Positions 7,698 through 13,961 of a DNA stretch of 19,309 nucleotides are shown here, piece after piece. This DNA comes from JBQTHI01 sp052390035 (lineage in GTDB: Bacteria; Actinomycetota; Acidimicrobiia; Spongiisociales; ZC4RG35). The notes under the pieces are model-generated. The model was not told where the DNA came from and did no database searches. It saw nothing but the letters and a program-made list of their open reading frames with translations. The first letter of the stretch is position 1; each line of letters starts with the position of its first letter. The stretch is from contig JBQTHI010000138.1 in assembly GCA_052390035.1 (NCBI GenBank), forward strand, positions 1 through 19,309. Reading direction: 5' to 3'. The position numbers and the translations under genes were made by a program.

Positions 7698-8219
7698 GTG
7701 ATCACCGTGGTCCAGGGGGACCTCACCGCCCAGGCGGTTGATGCCATCGTGAACGCCGCCAACGAACACCTTCAGCATGGCGGCGGGGTGGCGGCGGCAC
7801 TGGCCAGGGCCGGCGGCCCGGTCATCCAGTCCGAATCCGATGACTGGGTGGCCGAGCACGGCCCCATCGGACCGAGGAGGGCTGCCATCACCTCGGCCGG
7901 CCGGCTGGCCGCCACCTATCTGATCCACGTCGTGGGGCCCCGTTATCGCCAGGGACAGGACAACGCCGGCTTGCTCGAAGAGGCAGTCAGGGCTGCCCTC
8001 GACGCGGCGGCGTTGAGCGGCTCCAGAAGAATCGCCATGCCTGCCATCTCCGCCGGCGTCTTCGGATATCCCCGAGCGGAAGCGTGTCGAGTGATAGTCG
8101 ACGCGGTCCATCAGTGGCTCGACCGCCGGCCCGGTCTCATCTCGGAGGTGCGGTTGGTTGGCTACGACCAGTCGGCAGTCGACGACTTCCAAGCGGCTCT
8201 CGAAGCGGCCAGCCGATGA
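7698..8219 (+). CDS. Macro-domain protein (ADP-ribose / O-acetyl-ADP-ribose hydrolase-like)
   Basis: A 173-residue single macro domain. It starts MITVVQGDLTAQAVDAIVNAAN, then NEHLQHGGGVAAAL, the Asn/Gly-rich ADP-ribose loop of MacroD/YmdB-like proteins. RRAAITSAGRL and the second substrate loop AISAGVFGYPRAEA follow. Such proteins bind ADP-ribose and often deacetylate O-acetyl-ADP-ribose or remove mono-ADP-ribose from proteins or nucleic acid, in the cytoplasm. The GTG start lies 7 nt after TACGAT, consistent with a leaderless mRNA. Its TGA overlaps the ATG of the lipoprotein gene (ATGA), so the two are translated together. No DarT-like or other ADP-ribosyltransferase partner is visible, so a toxin-antitoxin role is not supported. 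Confidence 0.92.
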   Translation: MITVVQGDLTAQAVDAIVNAANEHLQHGGGVAAALARAGGPVIQSESDDWVAEHGPIGPRRAAITSAGRLAATYLIHVVGPRYRQGQDNAGLLEEAVRAALDAAALSGSRRIAMPAISAGVFGYPRAEACRVIVDAVHQWLDRRPGLISEVRLVGYDQSAVDDFQAALEAASR

Positions 8220-8722
8220 ACCGGCTATCCGCCGCCTTCCTGGTGGTGGCTTTGATCGCCGCCTGCGGCGAATCCCAGACCATCACCCCCACCCCCGGTG
8301 CCACCACCCCAGCCAACGTCACCACCACCTCGGCCGTGGTCAGCGCAGAAGAGTTCTTCGCTTTTGTCGTGGCCATCGACGAAACGACCCTCACCTTCGA
8401 CCGAGCGGAGGTCCTCACCGGGGCCGAAGCGCAGGCGGCGGCGGAAGCAGCCGGGGAAACCCTCGAGACCGACTTCTACATCAATAATCCCGACCAGACC
8501 ACCGAAACCGCTCAACTCGACGAAGCCGGCGCGTACCGGTTGATCGCCTTCGACCGTTACGGCGGCCTGACCGAACGGACCGTCGATCGGCTGGCATTCG
8601 TCGACGTTCTCAACGGCGCCGACCAGGATCAGTTCTACGGGATCGTGCCCGGAAACACCCCGATGACCTTGCAGGTCGCCGGTGACGTGGTGGTCGGCGC
8701 CACCCAGGTCTACTTCCCCTAA
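8216..8722 (+). CDS. Putative lipoprotein of unknown function
   Basis: 168 residues from ATG 8216. MNRLSAAFLVVALIAAC is a lipoprotein signal with lipobox IAAC and acylated Cys17. A Thr/Pro-rich linker (TPTPGATTPANVTTTSA) and a roughly 130-residue acidic domain ending in VGATQVYFP follow. The mature protein should be tethered to the outer face of the membrane. I do not recognise the domain. The frame is open upstream to 8084, but that part is a shadow of the macro gene; ATG 8216 overlaps the macro stop by 4 nt and gives the clean signal. Pairing an exported lipoprotein with a cytosolic macro domain has no obvious logic. Confidence 0.8.
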   Translation: MNRLSAAFLVVALIAACGESQTITPTPGATTPANVTTTSAVVSAEEFFAFVVAIDETTLTFDRAEVLTGAEAQAAAEAAGETLETDFYINNPDQTTETAQLDEAGAYRLIAFDRYGGLTERTVDRLAFVDVLNGADQDQFYGIVPGNTPMTLQVAGDVVVGATQVYFP

Positions 8723-8744
8723 AGGAACACCTCGAGGTCGCCGG

Positions 8745-8750
8745 TAACCT
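8745..8750 (+). promoter_or_regulatory. Candidate -10 element for the leuC-PPOX-leuD operon (TAACCT)
   Basis: TAACCT at 8745-8750 is followed by 6 nt and then GTG 8757. There is no room for a Shine-Dalgarno, so the leu operon mRNA appears leaderless. A palindrome ACCTCGAGGT (8729-8738) lies just upstream and could be a regulator site. Confidence 0.4.
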
Positions 8751-8756
8751 TCCCCG

Positions 8757-10163
8757 GTGGTGAAGCCGCTGACCCTTTTCGAGAAGGTGTGGGACCAGCA
8801 CCTGGTCCGCTCAGTCGACGGGGAGCCCGCCCTGCTCTACGTCGACCTTCACCTCGTCCACGAGGTCACCTCTCCGCAGGCCTTCGACGCGTTGCGGGCG
8901 GAGCGACGCCCCGTCCGCCGGCCTGACCTGACCCTCGCCACCATCGACCATGGGGTCCCGACCAACAACCGCCACCTCGGCATCACCGATCCGATGTCGA
9001 AAATCCAGATCGATGCCCTGGTCCGCAACTGCGCCGAGTTCGGCGTCACCCTGTTCGGCCTCGACGATCCCCGGTCGGGCATCGTTCATGTCATCGGGCC
9101 TGAGCAAGGCCTCACCCAGCCGGGGCTGCTGATCGTGTGTGGTGACTCCCACACCTCTACCCACGGTGCTTTTGGCGCTCTCGCCTTTGGTATCGGGACC
9201 TCGGAAGTGGAACACGTCCTTGCCACCCAAACCCTCCCCCAGCAAAAACCCAAGGCGATGGCGATCAACGTCGAAGGAGACCTTCCGCTCGGAGTGATGG
9301 CCAAAGACATCATCCTCGGAGTCATCGCCGCCATCGGCACCGGGGGCGCCACCGGCCACGTCATCGAATATCGAGGTTCGACCATCCGCAGCCTCACCAT
9401 GGAAGGCCGCATGACCATCTGCAACATGTCGATCGAAGGCGGAGCGCGGGCCGGCATGATCGCCCCCGACGACACCACTTTCTCCTATCTGCAGGGGAGG
9501 CCCTTCGCCCCGGTCGGGCCGCAATGGGACGAAGCCCTCGAGGTGTGGCGCCGGCTGCCCTCCGATCCCGGCGCCAACTTCGATGTCGAGATCGACTTCG
9601 ACGCCGCCGGGTTCGCCCCCCACGTTTCGTGGGGCACCAACTCCGGCCAGACCGTCCCGGTGACAGAACATGTGCCCTCCCCCGACCAGGCCAACGACCC
9701 CACCGAACGGGATTCGATCGAACGGGCGCTGCGCTACATGGACCTCACTGCCGGCACTCCCATGACCGCCATCGGCCTCGACCGGGTGTTCCTCGGTTCG
9801 TGCACCAACTCTCGCATTGAGGACCTGCGAGCGGCGGCGGCCATCGTCGACGGTCACCGGGTCGCCGACGGAGTTTCGGCGATGGTGGTGCCGGGCTCGG
9901 GACTGGTCAAGCTCCAGGCCGAGGCAGAAGGCCTCGATCGGATCTTCAAGGAGGCCGGCTTCGAATGGCGCGATGCCGGATGCTCGATGTGCCTCGGGAT
10001 GAACCCCGACATCCTCGCCCCCGGGGAACGCTGCGCCTCCACCTCCAATCGCAATTTCGAAGGTCGGCAGGGACCCGGCGGACGGACCCATCTGATGTCA
10101 CCGGTGAGGGCGGCGGCCGCGGCCATCGCCGGGCACATCGTCGACGTACGGGACTGGCATTGA
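8757..10163 (+). CDS. leuC: 3-isopropylmalate dehydratase large subunit
   Basis: A 468-residue aconitase-superfamily protein. With LeuD it isomerises 2-isopropylmalate to 3-isopropylmalate in leucine synthesis. It begins TLFEKVWDQHLV, the usual LeuC N terminus, and carries ATIDHGVPT, IVCGDSHTSTHGAFGALAFGIGTSEVEHVLATQTL, and the three cysteines that hold the [4Fe-4S] cluster: Cys349 (FLGSCTNSR), Cys409 and Cys412 (AGCSMCLGMN). The C terminus has STSNRNFEGRQG. Length is normal. The start is GTG 8757, 6 nt after TAACCT; a second GTG at 8760 is the next codon. Its TGA overlaps the TTG start of the following gene by 4 nt. The gap to the upstream lipoprotein gene is only 34 nt. Confidence 0.97.
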   Translation: MVKPLTLFEKVWDQHLVRSVDGEPALLYVDLHLVHEVTSPQAFDALRAERRPVRRPDLTLATIDHGVPTNNRHLGITDPMSKIQIDALVRNCAEFGVTLFGLDDPRSGIVHVIGPEQGLTQPGLLIVCGDSHTSTHGAFGALAFGIGTSEVEHVLATQTLPQQKPKAMAINVEGDLPLGVMAKDIILGVIAAIGTGGATGHVIEYRGSTIRSLTMEGRMTICNMSIEGGARAGMIAPDDTTFSYLQGRPFAPVGPQWDEALEVWRRLPSDPGANFDVEIDFDAAGFAPHVSWGTNSGQTVPVTEHVPSPDQANDPTERDSIERALRYMDLTAGTPMTAIGLDRVFLGSCTNSRIEDLRAAAAIVDGHRVADGVSAMVVPGSGLVKLQAEAEGLDRIFKEAGFEWRDAGCSMCLGMNPDILAPGERCASTSNRNFEGRQGPGGRTHLMSPVRAAAAAIAGHIVDVRDWH

Positions 10164-10642
10164 CCGACCCGATCCGCGATCGTCCCCACGCCCCGGCCGG
10201 ATACGGCTTCTCCACCAAGCCCGAGGGAATGCTCGCCTGGGACCGGGTCAGGGAAGCGCTGGGCGCCGCCCAGGTTTACTTCGTGGCAACGGTCGCTCCC
10301 AACGGGGCGCCGTATGTGACTCCAATCTGGGGATCCTGGGTGGGCGACCACCTCTACTTCGAGGGGGGAGACGACACCCGCTGGTCACGGAACCTGCAGG
10401 CCGAGCCCCGCATCGGATTCGGGACCGTGTCCAACGGCCTTCACATCAACGGACGGGGAAAAGTCGAACGCAGCCCGGCAGGTGCCGAGTTCGGAGCGGT
10501 GGCAGACAACTACGCCGGCAAATACGGCTACCGGCCAACCACCGACGACTACCGCCGGGTTAGCCCGCAGGTGGTCATCGCCCTGGCGATGGACAGCCTC
10601 GAAGACTTCGCCAAGACCCCCACCCGATTCCGCTTCCAATGA
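10160..10642 (+). CDS. PPOX-class flavin/F420-dependent oxidoreductase, inserted between leuC and leuD
   Basis: 160 residues from TTG 10160. The core (AAQVYFVATVAPNGAPYVTPIWGSWVGDHLYF, then TRWSRNLQAEPRIGF and VERSP) is the split-barrel fold of pyridoxamine-5'-phosphate-oxidase-like proteins, which bind FMN, F420 or heme. Full PdxH catalytic features are not evident, so an FMN or F420 reductase or a cofactor-binding protein is more likely than PNP oxidase. The TTG overlaps the leuC stop by 4 nt (TTGA), and its own TGA overlaps the leuD ATG by 4 nt (ATGA). It is therefore translationally locked into the operon. A later in-frame ATG at 10229 is possible but would lose the coupling. The role in leucine synthesis, if any, is unknown. 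Confidence 0.82.
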   Translation: MTDPIRDRPHAPAGYGFSTKPEGMLAWDRVREALGAAQVYFVATVAPNGAPYVTPIWGSWVGDHLYFEGGDDTRWSRNLQAEPRIGFGTVSNGLHINGRGKVERSPAGAEFGAVADNYAGKYGYRPTTDDYRRVSPQVVIALAMDSLEDFAKTPTRFRFQ

Positions 10643-11316
10643 AGCCGATCGCGGTTATCACCGGATCGCTCGCCCCGCTTCCCCGGGCCAACGTCGACAC
10701 CGATCAGATCATGCCCAAGAAATATCTGAAACGAGTCGAACGAACCGGCTACGGAGAGTTCGTGTTCGCCGAGTGGCGGGAAGCCGACCCCGACTTCGTC
10801 CTCAACCGAAGTCAATACCGGAACGCTTCAATTCTGGTCACCGGGCCCAACTTCGGCTCGGGGTCGTCCCGTGAACATGCCCCCTGGGGACTCCAGGACT
10901 GGGGCTTTGAGGCGATCGTCGCCCCCTCCTTCGCCGACATCTTCGCCAACAACTGCACCAAGATCGGAATGCTGGCGGTCGCTCTCACCGAGAAGGAGGT
11001 GGCCTACCTGCTGGAGTTGGCCGAGGCCCATCCCGACGCGCCCGTCACCATCGACCTCGCCGCCCAGACCGTCACCGCCGATGACGCCGGTGCAGGTCCT
11101 CGGTTCGAGGCGAGGTTCGCCATCGAGCCGTACACCAAGTGGCGGCTCCAAAACGGCCTCGACGACATTGGTCTCACCTTGCGGCACACCGCGGCGATCG
11201 ACTCCTATGAGGCGACCCGGCGCGGTTACCTGCCTCGACTTTCAGCGAACCCTGGGCTCCAGCCAATGATTTCGTTAGTTGGAACCCTGGGTTCGCAGGT
11301 TTTCGGGGCCGAGTAA
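10639..11316 (+). CDS. leuD: 3-isopropylmalate dehydratase small subunit with a C-terminal extension
   Basis: A 225-residue partner of LeuC. It shows NVDTDQIMPKKYLK near the N terminus (19-31) and the swivel-domain signature TGPNFGSGSSREHAPWGLQDWG (68-89), followed by FADIFANNCTKIGML. Bacterial LeuD is usually about 200 residues and ends soon after the IxxYE motif, here IDSYEATRRGYLPR at 187-200. Residues about 203-225 are extra and are encoded by one arm, the loop and the other arm of a large palindrome (11245-11296). The last 42 nt overlap the convergent GDPD gene. The ATG overlaps the PPOX stop by 4 nt. Catalytic identity is secure; the tail looks acquired and is probably not functional. 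Confidence 0.96.
   Translation: MKPIAVITGSLAPLPRANVDTDQIMPKKYLKRVERTGYGEFVFAEWREADPDFVLNRSQYRNASILVTGPNFGSGSSREHAPWGLQDWGFEAIVAPSFADIFANNCTKIGMLAVALTEKEVAYLLELAEAHPDAPVTIDLAAQTVTADDAGAGPRFEARFAIEPYTKWRLQNGLDDIGLTLRHTAAIDSYEATRRGYLPRLSANPGLQPMISLVGTLGSQVFGAE
11245..11296. repeat. Large imperfect palindrome spanning the leuD/GDPD convergent 3' ends
   Basis: Arms of 19 nt at 11245-11263 and 11278-11296 pair at 16 of 19 positions, with a 14-nt loop between. Both arms contain AACCCTGGG. On the plus strand the second arm is followed by AGGTTTTC, a short T-run, so it could act as a weak terminator for leuD. It may also be a copy of a dispersed palindromic repeat. It is coding on both strands: it gives LeuD its extra C-terminal residues and GDPD its final residues. 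Confidence 0.75.
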
Positions 11317-12090
11317 ATCGGGCCGGTCGGTCATGATCCCGTCCACCCCCATGTCGGTGAGGCCCTTCATCTCGGCAGGGTCGTTCACGGTCCACACATA
11401 CACCATTCGCCGGTGACGGTGGGCTAGTTCAACGACCCCAGGGTTCACCACCGGCACCCCGAACCAGTTGGCCGGTACGGCCAGCGCGCTGGTCGCCGGG
11501 TGGAAAGGATCGGAACGAGTACCGAGCGCGGCGAACGCCAGTGCCCGCCAGATTTCCCCGGTGCTGGTGGAGGTGGCCACCTTGCCTCCGGTGAGGTGGC
11601 GAAACCTGGAAAGCCGCTCGGCAGAGAAGGAACCGACCATGACCCGCTGATAGAGATCCATCTCATCAACCAGCCGGGCGAGGGGCTCCTCGGTGCCGTC
11701 GGCCTTCAAGTCGAGAATCCAACCGCTGTCGGGGAATCTCTCCACCAGCTCGGCGAATGTGGAGACCCTGATTCCCGTCCCGCGAAAGGGGAACCCGCCG
11801 CCGAGTCGATGCCGGTAGCCGGCGTCGAGTTGGGATAACTCGTCAAACTGCGCCGACCGGACCAGCCCGTGCCCGTCGGTGGTGCGATCGAGCATCGGAT
11901 CGTGAAAACAAATCAGAGTGCCGTCGAGCGTGGTCCGCAGGTCGGTCTCAAAGAACCGGTAGCCGAGCCCGGCGGCGTTGCGAAAAGCGAGCAATGTGTT
12001 CTCCGGCCACAAAAGCCGCGATCCCCGGTGGGCGACTGCCACCCGCCCGAAACGATCAACTGAACGATGAAACTCCGTATCGGTCTGCAT
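11275..12090 (-). CDS. Glycerophosphodiester phosphodiesterase
   Basis: A 271-residue GDPD-family TIM-barrel enzyme that hydrolyses glycerophosphodiesters to glycerol-3-phosphate and an alcohol. Key elements are VAHRG with His21 and Arg22, PENT with Glu30, ETDLRTTLDG with metal ligands Glu48 and Asp50, and FHDP with His63, the second catalytic His. LDLKAD and VWTVNDPAEM near the C terminus complete the fold. No signal peptide is seen, so it is cytosolic. The usual end, GIMTDRPDLL, is followed by about ten extra residues (GPENLRTQGSN) encoded inside the palindrome shared with leuD. ATG 12090 is preceded at 9 nt by TACTTT, which is also the T-tract of the upstream HU terminator. Confidence 0.93.
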   Translation of the reverse strand: MQTDTEFHRSVDRFGRVAVAHRGSRLLWPENTLLAFRNAAGLGYRFFETDLRTTLDGTLICFHDPMLDRTTDGHGLVRSAQFDELSQLDAGYRHRLGGGFPFRGTGIRVSTFAELVERFPDSGWILDLKADGTEEPLARLVDEMDLYQRVMVGSFSAERLSRFRHLTGGKVATSTSTGEIWRALAFAALGTRSDPFHPATSALAVPANWFGVPVVNPGVVELAHRHRRMVYVWTVNDPAEMKGLTDMGVDGIMTDRPDLLGPENLRTQGSN

Positions 12091-12098
12091 GCCAGTCC

Positions 12099-12137
12099 AA
12101 AAGTAGAGCCCCCGAGCCTGACTGGCTGCGGGGGCTC
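12099..12137 (-). terminator. Intrinsic terminator after the HU gene
   Basis: A perfect 9-bp stem, GAGCCCCCG (12106-12114) with CGGGGGCTC (12129-12137). The 14-nt loop itself holds AGCC/GGCT pairing. On the minus strand the stem is followed by TACTTTT (12105-12099). This is the clearest terminator in the window and lies 39 nt after the HU stop. Confidence 0.8.
12100..12105 (-). promoter_or_regulatory. Candidate -10 element for GDPD (TACTTT), inside the tail of the HU terminator
   Basis: On the minus strand the HU terminator hairpin is followed directly by TACTTTT. TACTTT fits TANNNT and ends 9 nt before the GDPD ATG at 12090. The same bases may serve as the U-tract of one transcript and the -10 of the next. 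Confidence 0.3.
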
Positions 12138-12176
12138 CCCTCCAAATCTGGGCGTCAAGCTGCGCCCGGGCCTCAT

Positions 12177-12470
12177 TCAGTCAGATACGCGGTCCTTGAG
12201 ACCCTTGGCAGGTGCGAAGTGGGCGTACTTGCGGGCGGGGATGTTGATCTCCTGGCCGGTGGCGGGATTGCGGCCTTTGCGAGCCGAGCGGCTTTTGGTG
12301 GAGAAGGTCCCAAAACCGGAGATGGTGATCTTGCGGCCGGCGTCGAGTTCCACGGCAATGATCCCGTCGCCGGGCTCGGTCGAGAAGATGGCATCGACGG
12401 CATCGGTGGCGGCCGCCTGGGTCATGCCGGTCTGCTTGGCCAGTTTCTGCGCAATTTCCGTCTTATTCAC
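12177..12470 (-). CDS. hup: HU-family nucleoid DNA-binding protein
   Basis: A 97-residue histone-like protein that bends and compacts DNA as a dimer. It starts MNKTEIAQKLAKQTGMTQ, carries ISGFGTFSTKSRSARKGRNPATGQEINIPA, which includes the DNA-embracing beta arm with RNP, and ends KYAHFAPAKGLKDRVSD. It lacks the Lys/Ala-rich C-terminal tail of mycobacterial HupB. The GTG start at 12470 has a textbook AGGAGG (12480-12475) with a 4-nt spacer. This differs from most neighbours, which have no Shine-Dalgarno, and fits a highly expressed leadered mRNA. A strong terminator follows. A hairpin at 12498-12513 lies in its leader or is the end of the upstream hutI transcript. Confidence 0.97.
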   Translation of the reverse strand: MNKTEIAQKLAKQTGMTQAAATDAVDAIFSTEPGDGIIAVELDAGRKITISGFGTFSTKSRSARKGRNPATGQEINIPARKYAHFAPAKGLKDRVSD

Positions 12471-12490
12471 TTGCCCTCCTTGAGGCTTCT

Positions 12491-12513
12491 AAACGAAAGG
12501 CGCCGATGCGCCT
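12491..12513 (-). terminator. Hairpin between hutI and HU: possible hutI terminator or HU leader structure
   Basis: Perfect 6-bp stem AGGCGC/GCGCCT (12498-12503 and 12508-12513) with a CGAT loop. On the minus strand it is followed by TTTCGTTT, an interrupted U-run. It may terminate hutI. A TAAGGT (12528-12523) overlapping the hutI stop could be the HU -10, in which case the hairpin would lie at the start of the HU 5' leader. Confidence 0.5.
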
Positions 12514-12525
12514 GCGGCCCGTACC

Positions 12526-13908
12526 TTAGGCGGAATCGGGCCAGTGGGGGAACCTTCCCGTCACAGGATCGCCTTGTTTTAAGACGATTTTTGCCAGGTT
12601 GGTATCGGGCCGGTAACCGAGATGGCGATAGCTGTCGGCCTCCAGGACCACCAGGTCAGCGGCGTCGCCGGGGCGAATCCGCCCCTTGCGCGGCTCCTCC
12701 AGGGCGAGGGCCCCGCCCCGAGTCGCCGACCACAACGCCTGCTCGAGGGAAAGCCCCATGTCGAGACAGGCGACGGCGATCACCAGTTGCATCGACGAGA
12801 CATACGAAGTGCCCGGGTTGCAGTCGCTGGCGAGGGCAACCGTCACCCCTTGCTCCCACAACATCGGCCCCGGCGCCTGCCGCGAGCGGATGGCCCAGGA
12901 GGCGGTAGGGCAGAGCACCGCCACCACCCCCGCCCGGGCCAGCCCGGCGGCTTGGCCTTCGTCCACGTATTCGAGATGATCGGCCGAGACCGCTCCGATC
13001 GAGGCGGCCAGCTCCACTCCTCCGGAGTTGCCCAACTGGTTGGCGTGAAGCCGGGGTCGCAGGCCGTGGAGTTGCCCTGCGGTCAGCACCCGGTGGGCCT
13101 CTTCGACGGTGAACGCCCCTCGATCGCAGAATACGTCGCAGTAGGTGGCGAGCCGCGAGGCAAGGGGAAGCATCTCCTCTTCGATCTGCCGGAGATAACC
13201 GGTCCGGTCCTCGGCGAATTCGGAAGGGATCTGGTGTGCACCGAGAAAGGTGACCACCACATCGATCGGGAGGGCCTCCCCGACCTGGCGCGCCACTTCC
13301 AATGAGGTGAGCTCTGAGGCCGGCTCTAGCCCATAGCCGCTTTTGATTTCGACGGTGGTGGTGCCGTGTTCGAGCATGTATTCGGCCCGTTCCGCCGCCC
13401 CTTCCAGCAGGGCGGCGGGGCTTTCGGATCTGGTGGCGGCGACGGTGGAGATGATCCCACCACCGGCCGTCTGGATGTCGAGATAGCTCGCCCCCTCCAT
13501 CCGCATGGCGAACTCCCGGCTCCGCTCACCGCCAAAGACCAGGTGGGTGTGGGAGTCGACAAAACCCGGAATGACCGCCCTGCCTTCACAGTCGAGCTCG
13601 GGGAGTTGGCGGTAACGACCGGGAAGATCGGCCTCCCCCCCCACCCAGGCAACCTCCCCCCGGAGGATGGCGATCGCCGCATCGTCAACCAGGCCGAGGC
13701 CGGGCCCTCTCCTGGGATCGTTGGTAACCAGCTCCGAAATATTGGTGACCAGCAGCTCACCGCTCGCCGGTCTGGTGGATGGAAGGGCCACCTCCCGAGC
13801 CAGCTCGATGCACTCGGCGCATATTCCCACTCGATGGGGCCCGGCCACGATCCGGTCAGCCTCAGCTTCGGACCGTCCGCAGAAAGAGCAGCGAAGCGTC
13901 CGCGCCAT
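12526..13908 (-). CDS. hutI: Imidazolonepropionase with an N-terminal ClpX-type C4 zinc finger
   Basis: A 460-residue fusion. Residues 5-40 match the ClpX zinc-binding domain: CSFCGRSEAEADRIVAGP, then ICAECIELAREV, with Cys7, Cys10, Cys30 and Cys33 as ligands. From about residue 52 it is a complete HutI amidohydrolase, which converts 4-imidazolone-5-propionate to formimino-glutamate in histidine breakdown. Metal ligands are His120 and His122 (DSHTHL), His288 (RLHANQ) and Asp362 (SDCNPG), with KSGYGL and ADHLEY also present. The HutI part alone is of normal length. The frame is continuous, so this is not a frameshift artefact within the window. ATG 13908 lies 6 nt after TACAGT with no Shine-Dalgarno. 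No other hut gene is in the window. Confidence 0.92.
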   Translation of the reverse strand: MARTLRCSFCGRSEAEADRIVAGPHRVGICAECIELAREVALPSTRPASGELLVTNISELVTNDPRRGPGLGLVDDAAIAILRGEVAWVGGEADLPGRYRQLPELDCEGRAVIPGFVDSHTHLVFGGERSREFAMRMEGASYLDIQTAGGGIISTVAATRSESPAALLEGAAERAEYMLEHGTTTVEIKSGYGLEPASELTSLEVARQVGEALPIDVVVTFLGAHQIPSEFAEDRTGYLRQIEEEMLPLASRLATYCDVFCDRGAFTVEEAHRVLTAGQLHGLRPRLHANQLGNSGGVELAASIGAVSADHLEYVDEGQAAGLARAGVVAVLCPTASWAIRSRQAPGPMLWEQGVTVALASDCNPGTSYVSSMQLVIAVACLDMGLSLEQALWSATRGGALALEEPRKGRIRPGDAADLVVLEADSYRHLGYRPDTNLAKIVLKQGDPVTGRFPHWPDSA

Positions 13909-13914
13909 GATGTG

Positions 13915-13920
13915 ACTGTA
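13915..13920 (-). promoter_or_regulatory. Candidate -10 element for hutI (TACAGT)
   Basis: Minus-strand TACAGT ends 6 nt before ATG 13908. The position supports the start that includes the zinc finger, and implies a leaderless mRNA. Confidence 0.45.
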
Positions 13921-13944
13921 GGAACCGTGCCAAGAGAAAGGGCA

Positions 13945-13950
13945 TAGGAT
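13945..13950 (+). promoter_or_regulatory. Candidate -10 element (TAGGAT) for the DUF4328 gene
   Basis: TAGGAT at 13945-13950 is 11 nt before GTG 13962. The intergenic space shared with the divergent hutI is only 53 nt. Confidence 0.35.
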
Positions 13951-13961
13951 CGAACACGCAA

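Noticed and set aside
6972..8192. A 406-codon minus-strand ORF crossing the SDR, membrane protein and macro genes
   Set aside because: It spans three well-supported genes and has low-complexity Arg/Gly-rich sequence without domains.
7698..8722. A DarT/DarG-like toxin-antitoxin pair
   Set aside because: The macro domain lacks an ADP-ribosyltransferase partner; its neighbour is a lipoprotein with a signal peptide.
8811..10091. A 426-codon ORF antisense to leuC
   Set aside because: It matches no family, and its residue pattern is the G/D/H-rich shadow expected opposite a GC-rich gene. LeuC on the plus strand is certain.
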